Made by a program: the position numbers and the translations under genes. DNA of 64,000 nt from Zestomonas insulae (lineage in GTDB: Bacteria; Pseudomonadota; Gammaproteobacteria; Pseudomonadales; Pseudomonadaceae). Shown here in pieces: positions 8,456 to 16,731 of the stretch. Location of the stretch: positions 248,001-312,000 of the forward strand of contig NZ_JAFEUP010000001.1 in the NCBI RefSeq assembly GCF_016901015.1, read 5' to 3'. The notes beneath the pieces are model-generated. The model was given only the letters and a program-made list of their open reading frames with translations. It did no database searches and was not told the DNA's origin. Within the stretch, counting starts at the first letter, position 1, and each line of letters starts with the position of its first letter.

Positions 8456-9424
8456 TTAAGCCTGCTGCAGCTCGGCGAGCAACGCCGGCAACACCTCTTC
8501 CCAGGCGGCTACCACGCCCAGACTGGCGACTTTGAAGATATCGGCGCTAGCATCCTTGTTGATCGCCAGGATCTGACTGTCGGTGCTGATCCCGGCGAGA
8601 TGCTGCGGCGTGCCGGAAATGCCCACCGCCAGGTACACCTGCGGGCTGACGAACTTGCCGGACACGCCAACCTGGCGCATCACCGGAACCATGCCGGCGT
8701 CCACCGCTGGCAGGCTCCCGCCGAGGGTGCCACCAAGCGCCACAGCCAGTTCCTCGAGCAAAGCGAAGCCGTGTTCGTTGACGCCGCGCCCACCGGAAAC
8801 CACCAAGCGCGCGCCATCCAGTGGCGGCAGGCGTTGCGCGCTGTCGCGGATGTCCAGATGCAGCGCGGTCGGCAACGTGCCGCGCAGCTCGAGACTGTGC
8901 AACGCCGGCTCGCCCTGCGCGGTCAGACTGGGCCGACCAGCACGCAGACAGGCGAATGCCGGGCCGGTGGTCACCCGCAGACTGACACGCATGCGCCCGC
9001 CCCAGGCAGCACGCTCGGCGACCAGTGCGGTGCCGTCACGACGCAGCGCCAGACAACGACCGAGCGCGCGGCCGCGTAGGCTCGCCGCCAGTCGTGCCGC
9101 CAGCTCCTCGCCCAACGGCCCCGGCGGCAGCAGCACCAGCGGCACCCCGGCGGCGAAGGCTGGCAGCGCCGGCAACGCCTCAGCGGCGGCGGCGGCCATC
9201 AGGAGCGGATCGTCGCTGCCGGCCAGCCCCGCGTGGGTAACCTTCCACACCTGCCGTGCGCCGGCTTGCGCGGCGCGCTGGCGCGCCTCCACCGGCACCT
9301 CGGCGCCGAGCAGCAGCACGCTGAAGCCGCCGTGTTCATCGGCCAGCCCCTGCGCCGCGGCCAACGTCGCGTCCAACGCCTCATCGCCCCAGGCCTGCGG
9401 TATCACCGCCAACAGTGCGCTCAT
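8456..9424 (-). CDS. Electron transfer flavoprotein, alpha subunit
   Basis: A 322-residue ETF alpha/FixB protein. The C-terminal FAD domain is diagnostic: LVVSGGRGVNEHGFALLEELAVALGG, then VGVSGKFVSPQVYLAVGISGTPQHLAGI and ILAINKDASADIFKVASLGVV. ETF carries single electrons from acyl-CoA or other flavin dehydrogenases to the ETF-quinone oxidoreductase in the membrane. It overlaps the beta-subunit gene by 4 bp and is the last gene of the leftward operon. It is more diverged than a housekeeping ETF and is probably dedicated to the FAD dehydrogenase(s) of this cluster. Confidence 0.9.
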   Translation of the reverse strand: MSALLAVIPQAWGDEALDATLAAAQGLADEHGGFSVLLLGAEVPVEARQRAAQAGARQVWKVTHAGLAGSDDPLLMAAAAAEALPALPAFAAGVPLVLLPPGPLGEELAARLAASLRGRALGRCLALRRDGTALVAERAAWGGRMRVSLRVTTGPAFACLRAGRPSLTAQGEPALHSLELRGTLPTALHLDIRDSAQRLPPLDGARLVVSGGRGVNEHGFALLEELAVALGGTLGGSLPAVDAGMVPVMRQVGVSGKFVSPQVYLAVGISGTPQHLAGISTDSQILAINKDASADIFKVASLGVVAAWEEVLPALLAELQQA

Positions 9425-10206
9425 GCGACCACTCCTTGTTCAGTCAGCCAGACGAGCAGCTCCTTGGCCTGTTGCGCCGGCGTACCAGCCAGCAACCGGC
9501 AGTCGCCGCCACGCTCACTGGCCCGCGCTGGCATCAGCTCGCTCAGGGCCAGCGTGGTCGATGCCGGCGCCGGCGCACCGACGGCGTCGAAACTCATGCG
9601 CTTGGCCTCCATGACGTTCTTCATCAACGGGTGGCGCAGCTTGTTGCGCTTGTCGTTGGTCACGCTGGCCAGCAGCGGAGCCTCGAGAACCAGCCACTCC
9701 TCGCGCGCGCCCCGCTCGCGCAACAGCCGCACTTGCTCGCCCGCCCATTCGGCGTGCTGCGCCAGGGCAAACAGCGGATGGCCGAGCTGACTGGCCAAGC
9801 GGACAGGCAGGCTGCCTTCGTCGAGGTCACCGAACTCGCGGCCGATGAGCAGCAGATCAGGCGCCGTACCCTGGGTGGCGAGCAGTGTGGCGATCTGTTG
9901 GGCGGTCATCGACGCGTCCCACGGGCAGGCCGGGAACAGGTCGAGACGCCGCAGCGCATCGGGACGAAACGCCGCCACTGCGCGCAGCAGGTTCTCCGCG
10001 TTGGCGCCGCCGAGCACCAGCACCTCGATGCGCGTATCGGGCCGCGCATCACGCAGCTTGAGGGCCAGCTCCAGCGCCGCCTCGTCGAACGGACTGAGCA
10101 GCCGGCGGGCGTTGCCGCCCTCCTCAATCCGACCATCCGCCAGGCTCAGGGGATGCAAGGGGAAGCGAATATCCGCGACCCCGGCGAGCAGAACCAGAAT
10201 GTTCAT
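9421..10206 (-). CDS. Electron transfer flavoprotein, beta subunit
   Basis: A 261-residue ETF beta/FixA protein with the typical N-terminal MNILVLLAGVAD, an LLSPFDEAALELAL segment and the adenine-binding region LLLIGREFGDLDEGSLPVRLASQLG. The partner of the alpha subunit at 8456-9424, with a 4-bp ATGA overlap that implies translational coupling. Nine bases separate it from the upstream FAD dehydrogenase gene. Confidence 0.88.
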   Translation of the reverse strand: MNILVLLAGVADIRFPLHPLSLADGRIEEGGNARRLLSPFDEAALELALKLRDARPDTRIEVLVLGGANAENLLRAVAAFRPDALRRLDLFPACPWDASMTAQQIATLLATQGTAPDLLLIGREFGDLDEGSLPVRLASQLGHPLFALAQHAEWAGEQVRLLRERGAREEWLVLEAPLLASVTNDKRNKLRHPLMKNVMEAKRMSFDAVGAPAPASTTLALSELMPARASERGGDCRLLAGTPAQQAKELLVWLTEQGVVA

Positions 10207-10215
10207 CGCACCTCC

Positions 10216-11586
10216 TCAGCGACTGGCGGCGGTGGCCGCCGCGAGACGGCCGAACACCGCAGCCTTACCCAGCGCCGAACCGGTCATGTAAGCCGCGCCA
10301 TGGAAGCCACCGAGCATCTCGCCCGCCGCCAGCAGGCCTTCGATTGGCACGCCGAACACGTCGTGCACGCGCAACTCGGTGTCGACCACCAACCCGCAAT
10401 AGGTACCGAACACCGCCGCAGTAGAGGGATAGGCGTAGAACGGGCCGCGTTCGATGGGCCGCAACGCACCGTGCTGGTGAACCAGATGGCGGCGCCCGAA
10501 CTCCGGCTCCGTTCCGGCGCACACTGCAGCGTTGTAAGCCTGCACTTCGGCGCGCAACACGTTCTCCGGCACCTCGATAAGCCGCGCCAGCTGCTCCAGG
10601 CTGTCGGCCTCGACGAACAGGCCCTCCTCCAGGCGCCGGCTGAAGTCGAGGATGCGCACCTGGTTGTCGCCGCTGTCCATGATGTCCTGGTCGAGGATCT
10701 GGTAGGCGACCCCGTACTCCTGGGCCATCACTGCATCGCCGAGTAGCTTGTAGGACAGCGACTCATCGACGAAACGCCGGCCGGCCTGATTAACCGCGAT
10801 GGCGCCCTTGTACACCGCGAGGCAGGCATGATGGTTGTGTTCGTCCATCGGGTGCTTGCCGAAGGTGCCCTTGATGTAGGGCAAGTCGCGCACGTCGGCA
10901 CCCAGCGCCCAGGCCATACGCAGGCCATCGCCCTCGTTGCCTTCACCGCCGATGAATACCGCGTTGTCGTACTGCGGCACAAAGCGGTGGATCAGCGCGC
11001 GATCCTGCACGAAACCGCCACTCGCCAGCAGCACCGCACGGTGCGCATGGAACTCGACCAGATGACCTGCCTGCTCGGCACTTACGCCGTGCACTCGGCC
11101 CTGCACATCGCGCAACAGGCGGCGCGCCCGGGTGGCGAGGTGCACTGTGACCTTGCCGGTGGCCCGTGCCGCCTGCTCCAACTGGCGCACCATGTCCGCC
11201 GGATCAACATTGTGGACCCGCGGTAGCGATTGCCCGGACGCAGCCTCGATCACGGTGGAGAACTGCACGCCGAGGCCGCGCAGCCATTCGTAAGTGGCCA
11301 ATTGATGATCGGTGTAAAGACGCACCAGCGCCTCGTCGCACTCGCCCTTGCCGACCTGGACCAGGTCGTCGAACAGTAGTTGCGCGGAGTCCTCGATGCC
11401 ATGGGCGCGCTGCAGGTCGGTGCCGGCGAACGCCAGGCACCCGCCGCTCATCGCCGAGGAGCCGCCGGTCTGCGCGGTTTTCTCCAGCACTACCACCTGC
11501 AGACCGGCCTCGGCGGCACTCAACGCGGCAGCGAAGCCGGCTAGCCCACCACCGATCACCAGCAAATCACAGCCGACGGCACTCAT
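10216..11586 (-). CDS. FAD-dependent dehydrogenase, second copy (fumarate reductase/KstD-like)
   Basis: A 456-residue flavoprotein with the N-terminal FAD motif LLVIGGGLAGFAAALSAAEAG, the SSAMSGGCLAF segment and a C-terminal GLLAAGEMLGGFHGAAYMTGSALGKAAVFGRLAA. It belongs to the same family as 5835-7286 but is clearly divergent. Directly followed by the two ETF genes, it is the probable electron donor of that ETF. Its ATG overlaps the stop of the racemase-like gene (ATGA), so the four genes form one transcript. Confidence 0.82.
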   Translation of the reverse strand: MSAVGCDLLVIGGGLAGFAAALSAAEAGLQVVVLEKTAQTGGSSAMSGGCLAFAGTDLQRAHGIEDSAQLLFDDLVQVGKGECDEALVRLYTDHQLATYEWLRGLGVQFSTVIEAASGQSLPRVHNVDPADMVRQLEQAARATGKVTVHLATRARRLLRDVQGRVHGVSAEQAGHLVEFHAHRAVLLASGGFVQDRALIHRFVPQYDNAVFIGGEGNEGDGLRMAWALGADVRDLPYIKGTFGKHPMDEHNHHACLAVYKGAIAVNQAGRRFVDESLSYKLLGDAVMAQEYGVAYQILDQDIMDSGDNQVRILDFSRRLEEGLFVEADSLEQLARLIEVPENVLRAEVQAYNAAVCAGTEPEFGRRHLVHQHGALRPIERGPFYAYPSTAAVFGTYCGLVVDTELRVHDVFGVPIEGLLAAGEMLGGFHGAAYMTGSALGKAAVFGRLAAATAASR

Positions 11587-12407
11587 GCGGCTTCCCCTTG
11601 CTGCAGAAAACGATCCAGGCCATAGAAGGCGAAGATTTCCCGTACGCGCGCGCCATCCGGCCGCGCGGAGAAATAGCCGCGATCGCAGCTACGGGTGCCG
11701 TTGGCGCGGCGCAAATCGACCAGCGCCTCGGCCTGTTTAATCCAGGCGCCCAACGAATCGAGAACCGGCACGCCGTCCACCTCGCTGATGCCATGCGTGG
11801 CAAGCAACACGTTGAGCGGCGCCTCGCCGGGGATGATCACTTCCGCGCCGTCCGCGATCAGCGCCCGGGCGGCTGTACGGAAACGCTCGATCAGCGCGGC
11901 GGGGTCGGCGAAGGCGGCGAGCACATCGGCAAAGCGGAAACCGACATGCCGCACCCCGGCCAGACGCTCGGCCAGGCCATGACGCGCGGCGTTGTCGTGG
12001 ACCAGTTCGGCCAATTCGTCGATGAATACCAGCACGCCGAAACGCCGTCCGAGCATGCACGCGGTAAGCATCGCCGACTCGCCGTAACCGACCACCGGGA
12101 TGTCCAGCAGGCTGCGGATATCGCGCAGCCCCGGCTCCGGCAGCGTGCTGATCGCGTAGGCATCGAAGCCCTGCGCCTCGGCATTCAGCCCCGCGGCCAT
12201 GAACTGCAGGCCATGCAAGTACTGCAACGCGGAGTGCTTGATGTCGTCACCCGGATAGTTGCTGCGATAAGTGCCCGGCTGCATGCCGTGCATATGAATT
12301 TCCGTATCGGGGCGCGCGACCTTGCGAAAGTGCGCGCGCAACGCCTCGTCATACACGCCGAGGTCGCTCAATACGGTGAAGCTCTGGTGCCAGATGCGAA
12401 TGCTCAT
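11583..12407 (-). CDS. Asp/Glu/hydantoin racemase-superfamily protein (maleate isomerase-like)
   Basis: A 274-residue protein of the Asp/Glu racemase superfamily. The region VVGYGESAMLTACMLGRRFGVLVF matches the conserved segment after the first half-domain, and EVIIPGEAPLNVLLATHG occupies the position of the second catalytic motif. In classical members two Cys residues act as acid and base; here the second expected Cys is replaced by Glu or Gly around IIPGEAP, and C77-like positions read GYGES, so the chemistry may not be a standard racemase reaction. AGAGGA precedes the ATG at 12407. First gene of the racemase-FAD-etfB-etfA operon. Maleate isomerase, hydantoin racemase or a decarboxylase-like role are alternatives. 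Confidence 0.7.
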   Translation of the reverse strand: MSIRIWHQSFTVLSDLGVYDEALRAHFRKVARPDTEIHMHGMQPGTYRSNYPGDDIKHSALQYLHGLQFMAAGLNAEAQGFDAYAISTLPEPGLRDIRSLLDIPVVGYGESAMLTACMLGRRFGVLVFIDELAELVHDNAARHGLAERLAGVRHVGFRFADVLAAFADPAALIERFRTAARALIADGAEVIIPGEAPLNVLLATHGISEVDGVPVLDSLGAWIKQAEALVDLRRANGTRSCDRGYFSARPDGARVREIFAFYGLDRFLQQGEAA

Positions 12408-12642
12408 GTCGGTCCTCTGATCGCGGTGAAGCTGATCACCGGTGAACGGACAGGCCCGACCGAACTCGGTCAGCCCCGATGGCGAGGATTATCGGTAGAG
12501 CAGCGCAACACTGAGGAGGCAGAAGGGCTAAAGGGGCTTTTCAGCAAAGCTGCAAGATGGGGTGGAGTTATCGACGCGCAATGACCTCAACTCCGGCACG
12601 GAGCTCTATAGCCGGAGCAGAAGGATGTAATTGCCAGAAATG

Positions 12643-12670
12643 AAAAAGGCCAGTCCTTTCCGACTGGCCT
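12643..12670 (-). terminator. Terminator that originally followed tRNA-Pro
   Basis: A nine-bp stem (AGGCCAGTC/GACTGGCCT) with a T run on the minus strand lies 17 bp beyond the left copy of the tRNA-Pro 3' end. Before insertion of the element it would have ended tRNA-Pro transcription. Confidence 0.7.
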
Positions 12671-12686
12671 AAGTCATTGAGGTATA

Positions 12687-12736
12687 TGGTCGGGACGGAG
12701 TGATTCGAACACTCTACCCCTTGTACCCCATGCACG
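12687..12736 (-). repeat. Left attachment site: truncated tRNA-Pro copy
   Basis: Fifty bases repeat the CCA end, T arm, variable loop and anticodon arm of tRNA-Pro at 48863-48912 with mismatches at 12715, 12724 and 12735. The first 28 bases are identical. The D arm and 5' acceptor strand are missing, so it is not a functional tRNA gene. Confidence 0.88.
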
Positions 12737-12866
12737 TCCTCTATCTGTTCGAGATGGCTCAAAAAAGGTCATACAGACCAGGCCACACGGGGCCTACAGC
12801 CAGGAGCTGCGCACCCTCTAAGAAACTGTTGTTTCATCTCAAACCACCCAGTTTCATGACATCTAC

Positions 12867-12887
12867 TGGACCCTATTTGGACCCTAT
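12867..12887. repeat. Putative integrase arm-type sites, left end
   Basis: Two direct copies of TGGACCCTAT start at 12867 and 12878, 11 bp apart. The same pair with the same spacing occurs at the other end of the element (48765-48785). Paired short direct repeats inside both ends are what integrase arm-binding sites look like. Confidence 0.6.
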
Positions 12888-12946
12888 ATTTGGAGAATGG
12901 CATCCGACAACCTAGAATTATCATTCGACTGTCTGGGGGGGTGGGG

Positions 12947-14380
12947 ATGGCTAGAGAAAAGATTCCGGAGCACACCGAACGTGCAGCGACGTTCTGTAGA
13001 AGCGCAAAACCGGAGGAAAAACAGTATGAGCTGATTGACTCGAAGATCCCTGGTTTGCAGCTGCGAGTCAATCCCAGCGGCAAGAAAGCGTGGGCGCTGC
13101 GATACAGCGTCGGCTCCGGAGAAAACCTCGTCAAAAACCGCATGCCACTCGGCCTGTTCCCAGAGGTCTCAGTCACTGAGGCCCGCAAGGCTGCGCAGCA
13201 GGTGAAATCTGACGTTGCTCGCGGAGCTGATCCGGTTGGCGAACGCAAAGCTGAAGCTGAGCAAAAAGTTGAGGAGGCTAAAGCCAAGGCCCTAGAAGAG
13301 GCCTCTCGCGTTACTGTCAACGACTTGTTTGAGCGCTGGATGAGGTCTGACGAGCCAATGGGACATAAAGACCAGGGCAAGGAGTTGCTTCGCCGCTTCA
13401 ATAAAGATGTTCTTCCCCTCATCGGGAATAAAGAAATAAATAGTATTACTCAAGCTGACATTCTTTGCGTGACTGACAACATTCTCAGTCGCGGTGTAAA
13501 TCGCATGGCGCAAGCGATTTTCAGCGACATGAAACAAATGTTCACCTTTGCTGTTGTCCGACTCTTAATCAAAGAGAACCCAGCTGCAAATCTCACTAAA
13601 GAGAACATCGGAAAAACTGCAAAACCGCGTGACCGTGTGTTAAGCCCCAGGGAGATCAGGCAGCTTGATCAAGCGCTGCACGCATCTAGCCTAAACCGGG
13701 TCACTCACCTCATCTATATGCTTCAGATTTCGATGACATGCCGCATCAATGAGCTATGTCAGGCCGAGTGGTCTGAATTCGACTGGAGCAAGCGGGCTTG
13801 GACTATTCCGGGCAAGCGTACGAAGTCAGGACGCTCAATCACGGTCAACTTGTCTGCCTACTCCATCGGCCTTTTTGAGGAATTGAGAGCACTGACTGGC
13901 CACACAGCATTTTGCTATCCAGGCCAGGACGAGACAAAGCCGATTAATCGCAAAGCTGCGACGAACCACGCTCGTGACCGTCAGCTACCAGCCAGTAAAG
14001 AGCGAGCATCTGGACGAACTATCCAAACACAATCCCTTGCGGTAGGCGGCGAGCGATGGAAGACACATGACCTTCGTCGCTCCGGCTCAACGCTCATGCA
14101 GCAGCTTGGCATCCCAACAGAAGTCTCTGAACGCTGCCTGAATCACGCCGAGGGCAAGAAGACAAAGATAACTTATCACCATTACAACTATGAAAAAGAA
14201 ATGAAACGTGCATGGTATCTGCTCAGTGAAACCCTCTCAGTCATCACCGGCCCTGACGGCGAGGCCTTTCTTAAAGAAATTGAGAAAGATAGATGGCGTG
14301 AGCCCGACGAAGAAATCGGCATGCTTGGCCTGGTAAAGAAATTCTACAAAAAACCAGACGAACGGTCTTATCCCGCTTAA
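12947..14380 (+). CDS. Tyrosine site-specific integrase (P4-type)
   Basis: A 477-residue recombinase. The N-terminal DUF4102-type arm-binding domain (IPGLQLRVNPSGKKAWALRYSV...LGLFPEVSVTEARKAAQQVKSDVARGADPV) is followed by a core-binding domain and the catalytic domain. Catalytic residues visible are Arg in MTCRINELCQAEW (~266), His and Arg in THDLRRSGSTLM (~374, 377), His in CLNHAEG (~400) and a Tyr in ITYHHYNYEKEMKRAW (Y410, or Y413). I start at the ATG at 12947, preceded by a G-rich stretch; an upstream in-frame start at 12890 would add 19 residues with no family resemblance. It should catalyse insertion and excision at tRNA-Pro. Confidence 0.92.
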   Translation: MAREKIPEHTERAATFCRSAKPEEKQYELIDSKIPGLQLRVNPSGKKAWALRYSVGSGENLVKNRMPLGLFPEVSVTEARKAAQQVKSDVARGADPVGERKAEAEQKVEEAKAKALEEASRVTVNDLFERWMRSDEPMGHKDQGKELLRRFNKDVLPLIGNKEINSITQADILCVTDNILSRGVNRMAQAIFSDMKQMFTFAVVRLLIKENPAANLTKENIGKTAKPRDRVLSPREIRQLDQALHASSLNRVTHLIYMLQISMTCRINELCQAEWSEFDWSKRAWTIPGKRTKSGRSITVNLSAYSIGLFEELRALTGHTAFCYPGQDETKPINRKAATNHARDRQLPASKERASGRTIQTQSLAVGGERWKTHDLRRSGSTLMQQLGIPTEVSERCLNHAEGKKTKITYHHYNYEKEMKRAWYLLSETLSVITGPDGEAFLKEIEKDRWREPDEEIGMLGLVKKFYKKPDERSYPA

Positions 14381-14469
14381 CTCCTGACCTCCAGACCGAC
14401 AATGGCATTGTCACCCCTGTCTGAGCACGGTGAAACGCAAAAAACAGGGGTTGACAAACAATAACCCTA

Positions 14470-14510
14470 TTGACCCGCAACAACCAGATCAATATAATTA
14501 GCGTTATATT
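14470..14510 (+). promoter_or_regulatory. Promoter and overlapping operator of the first AlpA-type gene
   Basis: TTGACC (14470-14475) and TATAAT (14493-14498) are 17 bp apart, a near-consensus sigma-70 promoter. The -10 box lies inside an inverted repeat, AATATAA (14491-14497) with TTATATT (14504-14510), so a repressor bound there would block it. Confidence 0.65.
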
Positions 14511-14526
14511 AATCATGGAGGCTCAT

Positions 14527-14712
14527 ATGGTAGCAGCAGTACAGCAGGATCGATTTTTGAGATTCGGCGCAGTAGCAGAGATGATCGGACTCAGCCGGAG
14601 TACGGTCTGGCGCATGGAGCAGGAGGGGAAATTTCCGAAACGCGTGCAGCTTGGCAGCAAAAGCGTTGCGTGGCGTCAGAGCGATCTGAACGCTTGGATG
14701 TCAGCTCGATAG
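14527..14712 (+). CDS. AlpA-family excisionase/transcriptional regulator
   Basis: A 61-residue protein that is essentially one MerR-like HTH: RFGAVAEMIGLSRSTVWRMEQEGKFPKRVQLG followed by the wing SKSVAWRQSDLNAWMSAR. In P4-like and integrative elements AlpA proteins activate the integrase or act as excision factors. The ATG at 14527 is chosen because GGAGG sits 5 nt upstream; the open frame continues further 5' through the promoter. It lies 146 bp behind the integrase and converges with a second AlpA gene across a shared terminator. Confidence 0.85.
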   Translation: MVAAVQQDRFLRFGAVAEMIGLSRSTVWRMEQEGKFPKRVQLGSKSVAWRQSDLNAWMSAR

Positions 14713-14744
14713 AAAGCGAAGGAGGTCTCATGACCACCGACTTA

Positions 14745-14777
14745 TAAAAAAGGCACCCTACCCGGTGCCTTTTTTTC
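14745..14777. terminator. Bidirectional terminator between the two AlpA genes
   Basis: A stem of AGGCACC and GGTGCCT with a short loop has six or more A on the left and seven T on the right, so it can end transcription from both sides. Confidence 0.85.
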
Positions 14778-15006
14778 ATTTCTGCTGGTCCGACTTCGGC
14801 TCCAGCGGCTTCCAGTCTCGACCATCGAGAATCGCATCAACCCACCGCCCTACCTCAATGCTGTCCCATCCGACAATGCCGCCACCTAATGGGCGCGATT
14901 TCGGGAATTTACCTGCTGCAATGTAATTATAAATTGAGCTTCGCCCGAGGCCGCACACGTGCATGACCTCTTTGAGTCTCATGATGCGACGAGACACATC
15001 AGTCAT
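14776..15006 (-). CDS. AlpA-family DNA-binding protein, second copy
   Basis: A 76-residue protein with the AlpA-type HTH IMRLKEVMHVCGLGRSSIYNYIAAGKFPKSRPLGGGIVGWDSIEVGRWVDAIL. It differs from the copy at 14527-14712 across most positions but keeps the same fold pattern, so it is a distinct regulator rather than a recent duplicate. Its start overlaps the end of the upstream gene (14999-15583) by 8 bp, making it the last gene of a leftward three-gene operon of unknown function. It may serve as regulator of excision or of the mobilization genes. Confidence 0.82.
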   Translation of the reverse strand: MTDVSRRIMRLKEVMHVCGLGRSSIYNYIAAGKFPKSRPLGGGIVGWDSIEVGRWVDAILDGRDWKPLEPKSDQQK

Positions 15007-15583
15007 CGTTTTTCAGCCCCAGGTCTTTCCGCAACTCTTCCGAAGAAAACGTCTGCTCTTCACCTTTTGTCACGCGCTCAAGAATTTCCCGCGCTTGCTG
15101 TGCCTCGTCCTCATCAGAACCGAATTCTTTGCCCACCGGCCTCATCTGCTCCCACGCCTTTTCTTCATCCGTAGCGAAAACCCCGTGAGCTTCAACATGC
15201 TTGTTGTAAGCATCAATAGCTTTGCGGTTCTCTTCCTGCCAACTTTCTTGTTTATTCACTTTTCCAAAATCGCACAGCTCTGCAATTTCAAAATCATCGT
15301 CGAATAGACGACACTGCCTGTAGCTGTCCCGCAAGCACAGCACGGCATACTCAAGACAGCTCTGGCAGATCAGCAGCTTATACCGTTCCCCTTCCACTTC
15401 GCCCTGGACAAGGCCGGAGACAATCGGAAAGTCGCAGACCTGGCACCGATGGCCGCCCTCCTCTTTTGTTGCCAAATCGGAGGAGCTAGGAGAGTCGGGT
15501 GAGGCAGGGACTTCGGTGCCGCCGAAGTCTTCGCCTAGTGAAAGCTGGCCAGGCAGCACGCCTGGCGGGAGATGGTTAGGCAT
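14999..15583 (-). CDS. Hypothetical protein with two CxxC pairs
   Basis: A 194-residue protein I do not recognise. Residues ~45-80 contain two CxxC pairs (CQVCDF and CQSC) spaced like a small zinc ribbon. The first ~40 residues are Pro/Ser-rich and probably disordered; the C-terminal third is very acidic and charged, ending EQTFSSEELRKDLGLKND, a tail that resembles the end of some antitoxins but is too short to decide. It overlaps both neighbours by 8 bp, so it is translated together with the AlpA gene and the gene at 15576-16064. Confidence 0.6.
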   Translation of the reverse strand: MPNHLPPGVLPGQLSLGEDFGGTEVPASPDSPSSSDLATKEEGGHRCQVCDFPIVSGLVQGEVEGERYKLLICQSCLEYAVLCLRDSYRQCRLFDDDFEIAELCDFGKVNKQESWQEENRKAIDAYNKHVEAHGVFATDEEKAWEQMRPVGKEFGSDEDEAQQAREILERVTKGEEQTFSSEELRKDLGLKNDD

Positions 15584-16064
15584 TCGTGCCCTCCTCTTTT
15601 TTTCCGACCGACCCCCAGCTCAACGCTTTTTTCGAATCAGCTTCTTTGATGTTCCAGCCGCTGGCGTTGCTGATTAGCTGACGAATCGGTGTCCATGCCT
15701 TCCAGATTTCGTGTGCTAAGTGGGTGTTTTCTGGCTTTTCGCATTTCTGATCTGCCTTGACCAGCTCCGCAATAGACTCCTCGATTTGCGACATCGCAGC
15801 TGAAATTTGCGATGCGCTTAAGAAAGTCTTTTTTTCAACTAGTTTTTCTTTATTGCGAGATTCAAAACTCAGAAAGTACCTGTTTAGCTTCTTAAAATTG
15901 CTATCGTTAGTAAAGCACTCACGTATTTCCTGCCTCCGGCTCATCACCTCGCTGTATGGGACAGAAAGAACGCGCTCTCTTTTTTCTCCATATATCACGC
16001 GATAAAAGCACACCACCCTTGCTTGCTCTCTTATCCAAACCCAGCCTTTATCTGCATTATCCAT
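15576..16064 (-). CDS. Hypothetical protein
   Basis: A 162-residue soluble protein with no family I can name. The N-terminus (WVWIREQARVVCFYRVIYGEKRERVLSVPYSEVMSRRQEIRECF) looks like a compact alpha/beta domain with many Arg/Lys. The middle is a helical, Lys-rich stretch. AT-rich codon use sets it apart from the host genes. It is the first gene of the leftward operon, 113 bp downstream of the hairpin repeat at 16177-16204. Confidence 0.55.
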   Translation of the reverse strand: MDNADKGWVWIREQARVVCFYRVIYGEKRERVLSVPYSEVMSRRQEIRECFTNDSNFKKLNRYFLSFESRNKEKLVEKKTFLSASQISAAMSQIEESIAELVKADQKCEKPENTHLAHEIWKAWTPIRQLISNASGWNIKEADSKKALSWGSVGKKEEGTNA

Positions 16065-16176
16065 TTTCGCCTCTTATTATTATCATTAATGGGCAATAAC
16101 TATTTATTGCATACCTTCATTATAACATTAAATAAATGCAATTATTGCAAAACCAAGAGTCTTGGCAAATATTTTT

Positions 16177-16204
16177 AACAGCCTTCGGCTGATTTGACCA
16201 GCGG
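16177..16204. repeat. Hairpin-containing 28-bp repeat, copy 1
   Basis: The 28 bases match 40453-40480 at 26 positions. The core folds as CAGCC-TTC-GGCTG and is followed by ATTTGACCAGCGG in both copies (one base differs). Each copy lies upstream of a leftward gene of the element (16064 and 40239), so it may be a shared operator or 5' leader structure. Confidence 0.6.
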
Positions 16205-16283
16205 TATCTGGTTGTTGGCTATAGGAACAATTTCCTTACACACGCAAATATGTGTAATGAGTTTGTTCCTTAAAAGCGGATGG

Positions 16284-16652
16284 TTACTGGATTAAATTAG
16301 GTTCAGCAGCTTCATTTATGAGAGATGCGAGCACGCCCTCAGGGCGTGTTTTACCGGCCTCTGGCGTCGATGCATGGCTGGCACATTTTCCATACCCACC
16401 CCCTTTCCTCGTGCTCCAGGGTGTTGGTGGCTCCGCAAAACTGGCAAATCGTATCTGTTGCTCCTCAACTGCATCAGCGAGCACAACTAAGTGATCAGGA
16501 AGCCCACTCACATCTATCTTGAGGTAGCCGTGGGATGACTTGACTCCCCTGGGATGAGTTTTGGACTCTTTGCATGCGACAAGAAAGGCGTCAGCGTATG
16601 GCTGCCAACCTTCATAAAACTCACCTAAACTGCCAGGCTCTCGAACATCCAT
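16284..16652 (-). CDS. Hypothetical protein
   Basis: A 122-residue frame starting MDVREPGSLGEFYEG. I recognise no domain. It is predicted soluble, with a Gly-rich KGGGYGKC segment near residue 85 that in other proteins would suit a nucleotide or DNA contact, but that is not enough for a call. It stands alone between the hairpin repeat and the iteron array. Its base composition is closer to the host than that of its neighbours. A non-coding frame cannot be excluded. Confidence 0.4.
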   Translation of the reverse strand: MDVREPGSLGEFYEGWQPYADAFLVACKESKTHPRGVKSSHGYLKIDVSGLPDHLVVLADAVEEQQIRFASFAEPPTPWSTRKGGGYGKCASHASTPEAGKTRPEGVLASLINEAAEPNLIQ

Positions 16653-16731
16653 TTCTAACGCCTCCTCTAATCAAGCCTCCCGCTGGCTAGATTCAGCGGA
16701 GCTGGTACTACTATAGAACATAGACTACATA

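Noticed and set aside
12408..12642. Sigma-54 promoter for the racemase-ETF operon
   Set aside because: No GG-N10-GC element on the minus strand was found in this stretch.
12687..12736. Second tRNA-Pro gene
   Set aside because: Only the 3' part is present, with three changes; the D arm and 5' acceptor strand are missing.
14730..14747. Five-codon frame with a GGAGG site (MTTDL)
   Set aside because: It lies between the AlpA gene and its terminator, but five codons cannot be supported as a gene without expression data.
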